Below, piece after piece: positions 1 to 9,428 of a stretch of DNA of 64,000 nt. Position 1 is the stretch's first letter. Every line of letters starts with the position of its first letter. The notes under the pieces are model-generated. The model searched no databases. It was not told the DNA's origin and saw nothing but the letters and a program-made list of their open reading frames with translations. This stretch comes from an uncultured Lachnospiraceae bacterium (GTDB taxonomy: Bacteria; Bacillota; Clostridia; Lachnospirales; Lachnospiraceae): positions 1-64,000 of the forward strand of contig CAJTYM010000013.1 of the NCBI GenBank assembly GCA_910583835.1, given 5' to 3'. The position numbers and the translations under genes are program-made.

Positions 1-165
1 TTTTTTCTCAAAATCTTTCAAAAGTTTTTCTTGACATTTAACCAAGTTGCTTATCCATAACAATTCAGACCCTCATAAAAATTGACATTCCCGCTTTCCT
101 GCCAGAAGAAGAAAGCAAAAAATCATCATTTCCATGAGGGTTCTGCATCGTTGAACATCAAGTTA

Positions 166-2574
166 TTATTTGGCTACAAGATTGATAATTCTGCCCGGAA
201 CATAGATTTCCTTAACAATATTGGCGGGCAGCTTCGCTCCCAAAGCTTCCTTGCCTGCCGCTATGGCTGAGTCTTTGTCCGCATCCACCGGGATGGCGAC
301 CGTTGCCCTGGTCTTGCCGTTTACCTGCACCGCTATCTCCACGGTGTTCTCCACGGTCTTTGCCTCATCATACTCCGGCCAGGCATTCTCGTATATCCTG
401 CCCTTGTAACCGCAGACGCTCCAGATTTCCTCGGTAATATGCGGGGCAACCGGATTGAGCAGGAGTAAAAATGTCTCAAACTCCGCACGGTTAATCTTGC
501 CGTCCTTGGAGAAATCATTGAGTATGGACATCATGGCAGCAATCGCCGTATTATATTTCAAATTCTCATAATCATTGCTTACCTTCTTAATCAGCTGGTG
601 CATCTTTGTCTCGAATTCCGGGCGGTAACTGTCGCCGTCTGTCAGGATATCCTGCAGCTTCCACACACGCTCTAAGAACCTGCGGCAGCCCTTAACACCG
701 TTTTCTGACCAGGATGCGCTCAAATCGAAAGCTCCGATAAACATCTCATATGTGCGCAGCGTGTCTGCACCGTAATCCATCACAATATCGTCCGGGTTTA
801 CGACATTTCCTCTGGACTTGGACATTTTCTCGCCATTCTCGCCGAGAATCATGCCGTGCGAAGTCCGCTTCTGGTATGGTTCAGGCGTCGGCACAACGCC
901 CTGGTCATAGAGGAATTTATGCCAGAACCGGGAGTACAGGAGATGCAGCGTCGTGTGCTCCATGCCGCCGTTATACCAGTCGACCGGAAGCCAGTAATCA
1001 AGGGCTTCCTTGCTCGCCAGTGCATCCGGATTCCTGGGATCCGTATAGCGCAGGAAATACCAGGAGGAACCTGCCCACTGGGGCATGGTGTCCGTCTCCC
1101 GCTTTGCCGGCCCTCCGCAGCAAGGACAGGTGGTATTGACCCAATCCGTCATTGCTGCCAGCGGGGACTCTCCATTGTCTGTCGGCATGTAGCTGTCCAC
1201 CTCAGGAAGCTGTAACGGCAGCTCACTGTCCGGCAACGCCACGTAGCCGCACTTCTCGCAATTTACAATCGGGATAGGCTCTCCCCAATAACGCTGGCGC
1301 GAAAATACCCAATCCCTCAGCTTAAAGTTGGTCTTGCCTCTGCCAATCTTCTTTTCCTCTAAAAATTCAATTATCTTCTTCTTTGCCTCTGCAACTTCCA
1401 GTCCATCGAGGAAACCAGAGTTCACTAATTTGCCGGTAGCAACGTCCGTGTAGGCTTCTTCCTGCACGTTCTCTCCTCCTGCCACAACCTCGATAATCGG
1501 CAGGTTGAATTTCTTGGCAAATTCCCAGTCACGCGTGTCATGCGCCGGAACCGCCATAATTGCCCCGGTACCATAGCTCATCAGTACATAATCCGATACC
1601 CAGATGGGGATTTCCTGGTCATTAACCGGGTCGATGGCTTTCAATCCGTCAATTTCCACGCCAGTCTTTTCCTTGGCAAGCTCAGAACGCTCGAAATCAG
1701 ACTTGCGCGCCGCCTGCTCCCGGTAGGCTGTTATCTCCTCCCAGTTCTTAATCTCGTCCTTGTATTTGTCAAGAATCGGATGCTCCGGGGAGACAACCAT
1801 GTAAGTTGCGCCAAACAGCGTGTCCGGCCTGGTCGTATATACGGTCAGCTTCTCCTCCTTGCCCGCAATCGGGAAATCCACTTCCGCGCCCTGGCTCTTG
1901 CCAATCCAGTTGCGCTGGGAAACTTTTACACGCTCAATATAATCGACATCATTTAAGCCCTCTAACAGCTTATCTGCATATTCCGTAATCTTTAACATCC
2001 ACTGGCTCTTGACCTTGCGGACCACGGGCGCGCCGCAGCGCTCACAGACGCCGTTCACGACTTCCTCGTTGGCAAGCCCTACCTTACAGGAGGTGCACCA
2101 GTTAATCGGCATCTCTGTTTTGTAGGCAAGCCCTTCTTTGAATAATTTGAGGAAAATCCACTGCGTCCAGTGGTAATATCCCGGATCTGTAGTGTTGACT
2201 TCCCTATCCCAGTCAAACGAATAACCGAGAGCATGGAGCTGCCCCTTGAAACGCTTGACATTGTTCTCCGTCACCACCTTTGGGTGAATCTTATTCTGGA
2301 TGGCATAATTCTCCGTTGGAAGCCCGAACGCATCCCAGCCCATGGGATAGAGCACGTTATAGCCCTGCATCCTCCGCTTCCTCGCGACGATATCGAGCGC
2401 CGTGTAAGGACGCGGATGCCCCACATGAAGCCCCTGCCCTGACGGATATGGGAACTCTACCAACGCATAATATTTCGGTTTGGAATAATCGTCTGTGGCG
2501 GCAAATGCTTTCTCCTCATCCCAAATCTTCTGCCATTTTTCTTCCAATGCTCTGTGATTATATGGTGCTGCCAT
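166..2574 (-). CDS. leuS: leucyl-tRNA synthetase
   Basis: Class Ia aminoacyl-tRNA synthetase that charges tRNA-Leu in the cytoplasm. The 802-residue protein is of usual bacterial length. The HIGH signature appears as H-V-G-H at residues 50-53, the KMSKS loop is intact near residue 577, and a CP1 editing insert with the TTRPDT motif lies between them. Cysteine pairs resembling a zinc ribbon are also present. The start is supported by an AGGAGG site a few bases upstream. Transcription probably starts from a TTGACA/TAGAAT promoter about 110 bases upstream. No T-box is visible in that short leader, unlike pheST further along. Identification is secure. Confidence 0.98.
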   Translation of the reverse strand: MAAPYNHRALEEKWQKIWDEEKAFAATDDYSKPKYYALVEFPYPSGQGLHVGHPRPYTALDIVARKRRMQGYNVLYPMGWDAFGLPTENYAIQNKIHPKVVTENNVKRFKGQLHALGYSFDWDREVNTTDPGYYHWTQWIFLKLFKEGLAYKTEMPINWCTSCKVGLANEEVVNGVCERCGAPVVRKVKSQWMLKITEYADKLLEGLNDVDYIERVKVSQRNWIGKSQGAEVDFPIAGKEEKLTVYTTRPDTLFGATYMVVSPEHPILDKYKDEIKNWEEITAYREQAARKSDFERSELAKEKTGVEIDGLKAIDPVNDQEIPIWVSDYVLMSYGTGAIMAVPAHDTRDWEFAKKFNLPIIEVVAGGENVQEEAYTDVATGKLVNSGFLDGLEVAEAKKKIIEFLEEKKIGRGKTNFKLRDWVFSRQRYWGEPIPIVNCEKCGYVALPDSELPLQLPEVDSYMPTDNGESPLAAMTDWVNTTCPCCGGPAKRETDTMPQWAGSSWYFLRYTDPRNPDALASKEALDYWLPVDWYNGGMEHTTLHLLYSRFWHKFLYDQGVVPTPEPYQKRTSHGMILGENGEKMSKSRGNVVNPDDIVMDYGADTLRTYEMFIGAFDLSASWSENGVKGCRRFLERVWKLQDILTDGDSYRPEFETKMHQLIKKVSNDYENLKYNTAIAAMMSILNDFSKDGKINRAEFETFLLLLNPVAPHITEEIWSVCGYKGRIYENAWPEYDEAKTVENTVEIAVQVNGKTRATVAIPVDADKDSAIAAGKEALGAKLPANIVKEIYVPGRIINLVAK

Positions 2575-2678
2575 TTTTTATCCTCCTGGTCTTTATTTTC
2601 AGAATCTCTAAAACAGTTATGCTAGTACAACAAAAATCAGATAAATGAAGATATTCGTTATACTAAGACACTGTTAAA

Positions 2679-2706
2679 ATTCTATCACACAGCACGGTTT
2701 TGTCAA
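2679..2706 (-). promoter_or_regulatory. predicted sigma-A promoter of leuS
   Basis: Reading the minus strand, TTGACA (2706-2701) and TAGAAT (2684-2679) are separated by 16 bases and lie upstream of leuS. The leader of about 100 bases shows no T-box motif. Confidence 0.65.
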
Positions 2707-2739
2707 GTTTATTTGCATTTTTCACATCTATCGTACCGC

Positions 2740-2817
2740 TTATTCTATTTTTCTCCCACACTCGAAGCACATAAACTGTCCCCCCGGCACCATAGCTCCG
2801 CAGATACATTTTTTCAT
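2740..2817 (-). CDS. tiny zinc-ribbon ORF, probable remnant
   Basis: A 25-codon reading frame encodes two CxC/CxxC-type knuckles (C-I-C-G and C-F-E-C-G), the pattern of a small zinc ribbon. It follows the 65-codon ORF at 2821-3018 in the same frame, separated only by a TAG stop. That upstream ORF ends with its own C-R-V-C-G knuckle, so the two may be halves of one zinc-binding protein broken by a nonsense codon. No good ribosome site precedes this ATG. It lies in a strip of decayed genes. Function unknown. Confidence 0.3.
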   Translation of the reverse strand: MKKCICGAMVPGGQFMCFECGRKIE

Positions 2818-2820
2818 AGG

Positions 2821-3018
2821 CTACTGTGGTTCAGAAGAAGACATTTTCTGCAATTCTTCCACGCTTTTGCCGCAGACCCGGCAGAACTTCGATTCTTTCT
2901 TCAATCGAAACAACACATCGTCAGCAGTCAATACCTCATATTCCTCCTTCTCGCATAAAATATTAACTCCCATGCCTTTTCGATACCACCAACAAATTTG
3001 CATTACAGAAAACAGCAA
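2821..3018 (-). CDS. small unrecognised protein with a CxxC knuckle
   Basis: A 65-codon frame; an internal ATG at codon 16 is an alternative start. The C-terminal part contains C-R-V-C-G after a charged helix-like stretch. No family is recognised. The frame continues after a TAG stop into a second zinc-knuckle ORF (2740-2817). Its upstream end overlaps the BspA-like remnant by 16 bases. It may be a real small gene or a remnant; evidence is weak. Confidence 0.3.
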   Translation of the reverse strand: MLFSVMQICWWYRKGMGVNILCEKEEYEVLTADDVLFRLKKESKFCRVCGKSVEELQKMSSSEPQ

Positions 3019-3419
3019 TCCCGCCGCTGACAGCGGGATTGCTGACCCTCCCTAAGTATCTCACCAACACTCGCTGCTTTATCCTTAGGCAAGAACAAAT
3101 ACACTTCACCCTCTGCGGAATATGCACCGGGAAGGGCGACCTTTTGCAAAACACTCAATGGCGTGCGCAAACTCTGAAGGCTGGCACATCCTATAAACAT
3201 ATCTTCCAAACTACAGTACTCACCTATACTAAAATTACTCAAATCCGCATCCGTCAGGCTGCTGCAGCCATCAAACATACCACCCATCCTTGTCACATTG
3301 CCGGTATCAAAATTCAATGGAAACAATCCTTTTGTCATATTCAGACCATGATGTGCCACCAGTGCCCGTCCATGTACCGGTAATCGTCAGCTTTCCACAA
3401 TTATCCAGCACCCATGACA
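3003..3419 (-). pseudogene. BspA/DUF285-type surface protein remnant
   Basis: Translation of the minus strand gives the repeat style of BspA-like leucine-rich surface proteins: F-D-T-G-N-V-T-R-M followed by M-F-D-G-C-S-S-L, then a second related unit. Just upstream, in another frame, is W-V-L-D-N-C-G-K-L-T-I-T-G-T-W, the typical N-terminal strand of the same family. The two pieces are joined by a frameshift near 3330, there is no signal peptide, and the stretch is far shorter than the family. It is therefore a decayed fragment of a secreted or surface protein. Confidence 0.7.
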
Positions 3420-3420
3420 A

Positions 3421-3549
3421 GCTATTACGCCAAATGTAATAACAAAAGCAGAATTGGGCATCCGATTCATACCGGATTATGAAGTCAATGTATTTGCCGA
3501 GCTGCTGGATACCACACCGGAAGATTTACTGCAGACGCAAAACAAATAA
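3421..3549 (+). pseudogene. C-terminal remnant of a Cro/XRE-type regulator
   Basis: The plus strand has an open frame without a start that ends in R-F-I-P-D-Y-E-V, then F-A-E-L-L-D-T-T-P-E-D-L-L. This resembles the last helices of XRE-family helix-turn-helix repressors. The DNA-binding helices are missing. It abuts the BspA-like remnant head to head, so the strip has been rearranged. Assignment rests on motif resemblance only. Confidence 0.4.
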
Positions 3550-3620
3550 CTGCCGCTTATAACCATCTAAAAACGGCACAATCTCCGTAAAATCAGAAAT
3601 TGTACCGTTTTAGGCAAAAA

Positions 3621-4223
3621 TTATTTTATATAATTCAAATCTCTTTTTTCCATTTTATCAATATTTGTCAATAGCTGAATATCTGCAAACATCCAATCCC
3701 TACATTCATCATAAAAAATATGTTCCTTTCGTTTCTTAAATATCCGAAATGGTTTTCTTCCGGAATTATCATATATATGGCAAATATCACATACTTTAAC
3801 CAAATCTTTTATCAAATTCAAAGCCCTGTCATATCTCTCGACAATCTTATCCTCTGGAACATCATGTCCTCCAGATGCCACTCTGGACTTCACCCTCCAA
3901 ATATTAATCATGGGATCCGCTGTAAGAATATAATAGCAGCGAATAAAATACCCTTTTTCTTTTGCATTCTCCAGTAAACCCAGATTTCGTTCAGTTGACA
4001 ATACTGTTTCAAAACAAAACTCTTTCAACTGCTCAACATATTCTTCTCGTTGTTTCTCTGCCAATTGCGCTGCTTGCAAATCAGAACATTTTAAATTTTT
4101 CTTTATTTCATCAGCATTAATATAATCCATTGGCGGTTTTAATAGTTCTGTAAATGTACTTTTTCCCGAACCATTCGGTCCAGCAAAGACGACAACCTCA
4201 GGTTTCTTTGGCAATGCGCTCAC
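3621..4223 (-). CDS. zeta toxin-like P-loop kinase
   Basis: A 200-residue ATPase with an N-terminal Walker A motif, A-G-P-N-G-S-G-K-S-T, at residues 14-23. The following N-A-D-E-I-K and the E-R-N-L segment are typical of zeta toxin-like proteins. In characterised family members the kinase phosphorylates UDP-N-acetylglucosamine and poisons wall synthesis; that activity is inferred here. The start is a GTG preceded by AAGGAG seven bases upstream, and it lies inside the preceding small gene (26-base overlap), so the pair is probably translationally coupled. The frame is intact although the surroundings are decayed. Confidence 0.85.
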   Translation of the reverse strand: MSALPKKPEVVVFAGPNGSGKSTFTELLKPPMDYINADEIKKNLKCSDLQAAQLAEKQREEYVEQLKEFCFETVLSTERNLGLLENAKEKGYFIRCYYILTADPMINIWRVKSRVASGGHDVPEDKIVERYDRALNLIKDLVKVCDICHIYDNSGRKPFRIFKKRKEHIFYDECRDWMFADIQLLTNIDKMEKRDLNYIK

Positions 4224-4419
4224 TATAACGCTCCTTCCGCATTCTTTTTCCTAGTTCCACTCTTGTTCCGTCATTACTTTCATGATAAATAACCTGAGTT
4301 TCTCTATCATATACAACTATAGGAATATCTAACGCTTTTTTTTTCTCCAATTCAATCCTTACCGCTGCATTCACACGTCTTACAACTGTCTCATCCGCAA
4401 TATATTCCTCACGTCTCAT
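4198..4419 (-). CDS. small partner (putative antitoxin) of the zeta-like toxin
   Basis: A 73-residue charged protein immediately upstream of and overlapping the zeta-like toxin by 26 bases. Its N-terminal half is helical and lysine/glutamate-rich; its C-terminal half contains V-V-Y-D-R-E-T-Q-V-I-Y-H-E, a strand-turn-strand pattern. An AGGAG lies about nine bases before the ATG. Position and size suggest an antitoxin. It does not resemble the classical epsilon antitoxin closely enough to name it. Confidence 0.6.
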   Translation of the reverse strand: MRREEYIADETVVRRVNAAVRIELEKKKALDIPIVVYDRETQVIYHESNDGTRVELGKRMRKERYSERIAKET

Positions 4420-4484
4420 ATTACATCTCTCCTGTTTAGCTTCAGATATTTAATCTTTACTGGTTTGGACTGTTCCGTTATTAG

Positions 4485-4664
4485 CTACTGCTGACTATCT
4501 GTCAATGGCGGTTTCTGATAAAGCTTGCGTTCTATACATTTTTTCTCAAATGCAAGCTGCTGTTTTATTTTCTCATACCCACCTTCTCTATCTGCCATTT
4601 CTAATCTTTCCAACATGTCCAGCTTGTCTAAAAGATTCACATTCAATTCTTTTTCACTCGGCAT
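4485..4664 (-). CDS. short charged protein upstream of the zeta-like pair
   Basis: A 59-codon frame starts at ATG 4664, seven bases after an AGGTG ribosome site, and ends at TAG 4485. The product is helical and charged, with L-L-D-K-L-D-M-L-E-R-L-E-M-A and K-I-K-Q-Q-L-A-F-E-K-K, suggesting a coiled coil. It is in the same direction as the two genes downstream (65-base gap). It could be a third component of the toxin-antitoxin module. No family recognised. Confidence 0.5.
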   Translation of the reverse strand: MPSEKELNVNLLDKLDMLERLEMADREGGYEKIKQQLAFEKKCIERKLYQKPPLTDSQQ

Positions 4665-4856
4665 ATAATCACCTGCTTTCTATACGCGCTTTCTATATGA
4701 TAATCCTATTATAGCAAAACACAACTGTTAGTGTAAAGCCTTTCTTCAATTAGCACGGAAATCAATTAGAGGTTTCACTATTTTTTCATATTAAATATCA
4801 CAAAATCCCCCGAACACGATACTATAAAAGTAACAGAAAAATTACAGGAGATTTTC

Positions 4857-5387
4857 ATGTCTCATTCAAATATAAACAAAGCTTACGAAAATCCAGGGCT
4901 GGCTTTTCTCGAGACTGCCCTTTACCATATGCCAGCTGCCTATGCGGAGATTACCGGCAATCCCGGAAACGGCGAAATCATGGGCATGGTCCGTTTCTAC
5001 TCCGCTGAGGACGGCGTATTAGTGAACGCAGAAATCTATGGGCTTCCCACATCTGACGAGGACTGTGCGGACAACATCTTTGGCTTCCATATCCACGAGG
5101 GCAATTCCTGCACCGGAGACAGCAGCGACCCTTATGCCAACGCCGGGCAGCATTATAATCCCACGTCCTGCCCGCATCCTGCTCATGAGGGCGATATGCC
5201 GCCTCTGTTCGGGAATGACGGATTCGCGTGGATGACATACTTCACAGACCGCTTTACGATTGCTGATATCATTGGCAAAACTATTATTATCCACAGCAAC
5301 CCGGATGATTTCACAACGCAGCCTTCCGGCAACTCTGGAAGCAAGATTGCCTGCGGCACAATATTTGCCACTGCCAACAGACAATAG
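4857..5387 (+). CDS. Cu/Zn superoxide dismutase family protein
   Basis: A 176-residue protein with the Cu/Zn SOD signature. G-F-H-I-H-E supplies two copper histidines and A-G-Q-H-Y-N-P the bridging histidine. C-P-H-P-A-H-E-G-D-M-P supplies zinc histidines and the aspartate, and I-I-I-H-S-N-P-D-D supplies the last copper histidine. Two cysteines (after H-E-G-N-S and in I-A-C-G) sit where the conserved disulfide lies. All metal ligands appear present. There is no signal peptide, which is unusual because most bacterial members are exported. An AGGAG ribosome site lies just before the ATG. It stands alone between the toxin module and an IS remnant. Confidence 0.9.
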   Translation: MSHSNINKAYENPGLAFLETALYHMPAAYAEITGNPGNGEIMGMVRFYSAEDGVLVNAEIYGLPTSDEDCADNIFGFHIHEGNSCTGDSSDPYANAGQHYNPTSCPHPAHEGDMPPLFGNDGFAWMTYFTDRFTIADIIGKTIIIHSNPDDFTTQPSGNSGSKIACGTIFATANRQ

Positions 5388-5439
5388 GCTGACACACAGA
5401 CAAAAAGGCAGCTGCCAGCTCGTAGGAAGGCATTAAACA

Positions 5440-5457
5440 AAGTGGGCAAGCCCACTT
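5440..5457. repeat. perfect 18-bp palindrome
   Basis: AAGTGGGCAAGCCCACTT is a perfect palindrome downstream of the SOD gene. It could form a terminator-like hairpin, but no T-tract follows. A closely similar but degraded stretch occurs near 28773-28800. Confidence 0.5.
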
Positions 5458-5549
5458 CAACCCCCTTACCCCCATTGAGTCCGCTGAAAAAGTAGATACC
5501 ACCGCTTATATTTGGTATAATATAACTATCAAATGCAGGCGGTGGTATT

Positions 5550-6367
5550 ATGGTTGAGCAACAGCAGAAGTTGGTATTAAGTCTATATATGGACATATAT
5601 GAATTAGTCATTCCCAAAGACAACCTGCTCCGACAGATGAAAGAACTGGTTGGTTTCGGATTTATTTATGAAGAACTTATTGATAAATATTGTCTTGACA
5701 ATGGACGGAATGCAGTTCCGCCTGTCAGGATGTTCAAATACCTGCGCCTGAAAGGCATGAACCTGTTAGACATGCTGACTGCAAAAACAGTCCGGATTGC
5801 ATTGGAAAAAGGCATTATAAAATCAAAATCCATTATTGTGGATGCAACCCGTACAAAATCAAGGCACATCCAGAAAACGCCAAGATAAGCGCTTCTGGAG
5901 CAATCCAAGAAACTGCGGCGTGCTGTTTATGAAATAGACGAATCCATGAAAGAACTGTTTCCAGCTAAAAACACAGAAGATTCCTTGGAAAAAGAGCTGG
6001 AATGCTGCCATGCCCTGATTTGGGTTATCAAAGGAAAAGATGACCTGGAACATCTCAAAACTTCAAGGGACGCAGATGCAAAGACAGGGCATAAAACGGC
6101 AGATACCGCTTTCTTTGGATACAAGACGCATATAGCAATGAGTGGGGAACGCATCATTACAGCAGCCACTGTCACCAGCGGCGAAAAGACAGCAAAGAAA
6201 AAATTAAGGAGCGTTATAAGATAGAAGCAAAAAACAGCTAGTTAAAGCACAGGCATGGTTATGATACGGCGTCATCATCAGGCCTCAGTAATATGGAGAT
6301 GCAGGGGGCAATGGCTATATTTGCAGTAAACCTTAAGCGGATCATTAAGCTGATAAATGAAAAATAA
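5550..6367 (+). pseudogene. decayed IS1182-type transposase
   Basis: The frame begins with E-L-V-I-P-K-D-N-L-L-R-Q and contains K-S-I-I-V-D-A-T-R-T-K, both typical of IS1182-family DDE transposases. Further on are D-A-K-T-G-H-K-T-A-D-T, F-F-G-Y-K-T-H-I-A-M and, near the end, H-G-Y-D-T-A-S-S-S-G-L with A-V-N-L-K-R-I. The gene is broken by an internal deletion after F-K-Y-L near codon 66, an in-frame TAA at 5886-5888, a second large deletion near 6195-6205 and another stop near 6240. Clear terminal inverted repeats were not found, so only the coding remnant is annotated. Confidence 0.85.
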
Positions 6368-6411
6368 GAGACTATATCCCTTGAAATAAAGGAAATCTTT
6401 ACCTGAATCAC

Positions 6412-6454
6412 AAAAAATCCATCCGTCCATTCAAAACGGGTGGATTTTTTGCGT
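6412..6454. terminator. hairpin downstream of the transposase remnant
   Basis: AAAAAATCCATCCGT and ACGGGTGGATTTTTT form an imperfect stem around a short loop, with A/T tracts on both sides, so it could terminate transcription from either strand. Confidence 0.5.
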
Positions 6455-6507
6455 GCATCAATAATTCAATATCAAAAAATGGAATGTTTTTCAGCGGCCT
6501 CCCCACA

Positions 6508-6546
6508 TTCATGGGGCGCTGGACATCTGGCAGATGTCCGTTTAGC
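6508..6546. repeat. nested hairpin element
   Basis: GGACATCTGGCAGATGTCC lies between GCGCT and AGCGC, giving a nested stem. A small CCCCA/TGGGG hairpin lies just before it. It is downstream of the truncated hydrolase on the minus strand and may be a terminator relic or repeat fragment. Confidence 0.4.
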
Positions 6547-6601
6547 GCGGACCGCAGTGAAACGGAGACGGCTTGCACACTTCGCAATTTGCCTTCCTGC
6601 C

Positions 6602-7057
6602 TCACGAAAGTTCCCCCACAACCTTCGCCAATTCCTCCGCCAGTATCGCATGTCCCTCCGGCGACAGATGCAGCGAATCCTCCTTAGACGGCTTAATATA
6701 CTCTGCCGCGTTAAAAAATATGCAATGATGTTTTTCTGCCGCCATCCGGTACCATTGGGGAAATTCCCGGGAACGACTTACCGCATCCTCGGTAAATGAA
6801 CCATAGAACGAAGAGCGGCAAATATCTTCCCCTATTTCAGGGGGAGAAACCAAGATTATCAACGGCACAAATCCTTGCTTTTCAGATGTAAAATCCTGTA
6901 TCACCTTGACAAGCGTCGCTGCACCTTCCGCTATCTGCTGCGCACTCGCATGAAAGGTCTCTTTCAGGTCATTGCTCCCAAGCATCATAATCACAATGTC
7001 TATAGGCTTATGGGAATTCAGGCATGGGCGAAGAATTTGCTTATTCTTTGATATCAT
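6602..7057 (-). pseudogene. N-terminally truncated SGNH/GDSL hydrolase
   Basis: The 151-codon frame contains the SGNH block III G-S-N-D (in I-M-M-L-G-S-N-D-L-K) and block V D-S-L-H-L-S-P-E-G-H, so the Asp-His part of the catalytic triad is present. Block I with the nucleophilic GDS serine and block II are absent. The apparent start overlaps the upstream 64-residue gene by 17 bases. The first residues do not look like the family, which indicates a deletion that fused the C-terminal half of an esterase/lipase-like enzyme to unrelated sequence. Probably inactive. Confidence 0.7.
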
Positions 7058-7235
7058 CGATGTCTGTGAGGTTCACGCCTGCCACATTCAGAAAACTTTT
7101 TAAATATAGGTATTCTTTCTTTAAACTTTCGTAAGTCTCAACCGCATTTTCTTTCCGCGCTATCAGCATATGCCTTTGGATTTTAATAAAATCCTCCATT
7201 GCTTTTTGAGTAATTTCCAAATTTGTATTCGGCAT
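7041..7235 (-). CDS. small helical protein of unknown function
   Basis: A 64-residue protein of strongly helical, charged composition (for example K-E-N-A-V-E-T-Y-E-S-L-K-K-E-Y). A very good GGAGGTGAT ribosome site precedes its ATG. It starts 18 bases after the stop of the chemoreceptor gene upstream, so the two are likely cotranscribed. The last residues may have been altered by the deletion that truncated the adjacent hydrolase. No family recognised. Confidence 0.55.
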   Translation of the reverse strand: MPNTNLEITQKAMEDFIKIQRHMLIARKENAVETYESLKKEYLYLKSFLNVAGVNLTDIDDIKE

Positions 7236-7253
7236 TGTATCACCTCCTCATAA

Positions 7254-9428
7254 CTATTCTTCCGCTTCTCCAGGCTCTGCCGTTTGTCCCGCATTTACTT
7301 CCTCCTCATCACCCAGCCGGAACTTGTCAATCATATCATTCAGCTCTACTGCCTGTGCTGACAGCTCCTGGCTGGTAGCGGAAGTCTGCTCAGCCGCTGC
7401 CGAATTGGTCTGCACCACTTCTGAGATAATCTCAATGGCGTCATTGACCTGCTGCATGGAAACATTCTGTTCATTGGAATTCTCTGTCACTGCATCCACT
7501 GCTTTCACAATCTCATCCATGCCGTCAATTACTCCCTGCAGCACATCTGCCATTTCAGCTGCTATGCGGTTGCCGCTTTCCACCTCGCTCAATGCTGCCT
7601 GAATCAGCTTGCGCGTATCCTCTACGGCATCCGTACATTGATTTGCCAGATGGCCAATCTCGCCAGCCACTACGGCAAATCCGCGTCCTGCCTCTCCGGC
7701 CCTTGCTGCTTCTATAGAAGCATTCAGCGATAACAGATTTGTCTGGTCGGCAATCTCCTCAATCGTCTGGATAATATTGGAAATCTGCATGGAGGCATCG
7801 CTGATTTTGCCCATCGCTTTCGTCATCTCGGCGATATATGCGCTGCTGGCATTTGCCTGTTCACCGATTTCCATGGTCTTCTTATTCATGGAAAGTGCAT
7901 TTTCCGTATTCCTCTGCACCTGTTCCGCAACATCATTGACCGTTGCCAGAAGTTCCTGTACGGAGGCTGCCTGGTCTGTCGCGCCCTCTGCCAGAGACTG
8001 CGCGCCGTCTGCCAGCTGCGTGGAACCTAATCCCACCTGCTCGGAGGATTCCTTGATGTGGTTTATAGTATCGGTAAGCGAATATTTAATCTTGCGCACT
8101 GCTTCCAGGATACCTTTGAAATCCCCGATATAGGAATCACGCGCCCGGGAATGGACGCCGAAATTATTCTCACTCATCTCGCCCAGAATATAATCTACAT
8201 CCCCGATAATCTTCTTCATGTCCGAGACAATGTCCTGCGTGGCATTGGCAAGGATTAATGTCTCATCCTGACTGGATATCGACGGTACCTCAGAATGCAA
8301 ATCTCCATCTGCCAGGGCAGACAGTCGCTCGGCACATTGGTAGATAGGCGTTCCGATATTGTCCGCGAGTTTCTTTACCATGAAAACTGCCACTATAATA
8401 GAAATCAGGACAATCAAAATCGTGACAACCATTCCCACGACCGTCTCCGTGTTAAAATCTGAAATCGGCGCTGTGATGGCAATGCTCCAATTATTGCTGT
8501 TTTCTATCGGCGTATACGCCATTATTTTCTTCACTCCGCCATAGCGGTAAGTGCCAAATCCGGTCTCACCGGCAATCATTTTCTTCTCCAGCTTCGCTAC
8601 CGGCTTCAGTTTGGAATTCGTCTGCGCATCCCTAATGCTGTTGTCCTTGGTCTTCACCAGTTCGTCATTCTTATGGGCAATGACATTGCCCTCACTGTCC
8701 AGCATATACGCGGAACCATTGGCGCTCACATTGATTGCCACCATGATATCGTTGAGGAATTCCTCATCCGGCACAAGAAAAATAACTCCTACCACTTCTG
8801 TGCCATGGATTCCCCCTTCCCACAAAGGAGCGGCAATTCTAATCTCCAGGGAGGACTGGTCTTCACTGATAATCGGTTCTGACACATAACTCTGCCCTTG
8901 CATGGCCGCCTGAAAATAAGCGGCATCCGCACAGTTCTCCCCAGTAAAGAGACCTGTTCCAGAACTGTCAAGGATTTCCCCCATTACCAGTTCATTGACT
9001 TTTACCCTTTCATCGATAATCGCCTTTTTCTCCTCCACGCTTGCCTCATCTTTGGCGAGACGAGCCGTCATTCCCAAGTCTTCCGCCAAATTCTTGTAAG
9101 AAGTAATCTCCCACTCCACTCGTTCTGCCGCTACTCGTGCCGTTGCATTCATATTCCGCTTAAGGGTAGAATTTGTACTGCTGTTGTTCAGGCAACTGGA
9201 AATGATACCCAAAAGAGAAAGGGAAATAATCACAAGCGCCAACACCGACACGGTAATCTTGCCCTTGATGGTCTCACGGTACAGCCGCTTCACTTCCTGT
9301 ATGCTCCACTTTCCTTTTTTCGCGGTCCGCTTCCTCTTGGCTGATTTTTCCGCTTTGTTCCCAGTTACAGTTTCATTGATAGTTTCATGTTCGTTCCCAT
9401 ATTCACTTTTGTTTTCTTCTTTACTCAT
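7254..9428 (-). CDS. methyl-accepting chemotaxis protein with Cache-type sensor
   Basis: A 724-residue transmembrane chemoreceptor. It has an unusually long charged cytoplasmic N-terminus (about 55 residues, K/E-rich), a membrane helix near 57-80, an extracellular dCache-like sensor and a second membrane helix near 327-350. A HAMP-type linker and a methyl-accepting signalling domain follow. The hairpin tip carries [21 protein letters not shown], where CheA and CheW dock. It ends in an acidic tail. The ligand cannot be read from the sequence. A weak sigma-28-like match (TGAA, 14 bases, GCCGGATA) lies upstream. A second receptor occurs at 14412-16445. Confidence 0.95.
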   Translation of the reverse strand: MSKEENKSEYGNEHETINETVTGNKAEKSAKRKRTAKKGKWSIQEVKRLYRETIKGKITVSVLALVIISLSLLGIISSCLNNSSTNSTLKRNMNATARVAAERVEWEITSYKNLAEDLGMTARLAKDEASVEEKKAIIDERVKVNELVMGEILDSSGTGLFTGENCADAAYFQAAMQGQSYVSEPIISEDQSSLEIRIAAPLWEGGIHGTEVVGVIFLVPDEEFLNDIMVAINVSANGSAYMLDSEGNVIAHKNDELVKTKDNSIRDAQTNSKLKPVAKLEKKMIAGETGFGTYRYGGVKKIMAYTPIENSNNWSIAITAPISDFNTETVVGMVVTILIVLISIIVAVFMVKKLADNIGTPIYQCAERLSALADGDLHSEVPSISSQDETLILANATQDIVSDMKKIIGDVDYILGEMSENNFGVHSRARDSYIGDFKGILEAVRKIKYSLTDTINHIKESSEQVGLGSTQLADGAQSLAEGATDQAASVQELLATVNDVAEQVQRNTENALSMNKKTMEIGEQANASSAYIAEMTKAMGKISDASMQISNIIQTIEEIADQTNLLSLNASIEAARAGEAGRGFAVVAGEIGHLANQCTDAVEDTRKLIQAALSEVESGNRIAAEMADVLQGVIDGMDEIVKAVDAVTENSNEQNVSMQQVNDAIEIISEVVQTNSAAAEQTSATSQELSAQAVELNDMIDKFRLGDEEEVNAGQTAEPGEAEE

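Noticed and set aside
2575..2710. T-box leader for leuS
   Set aside because: The leader is only about 100 bases and lacks the GGTGGTACCGCGG-type motif and a terminator hairpin.
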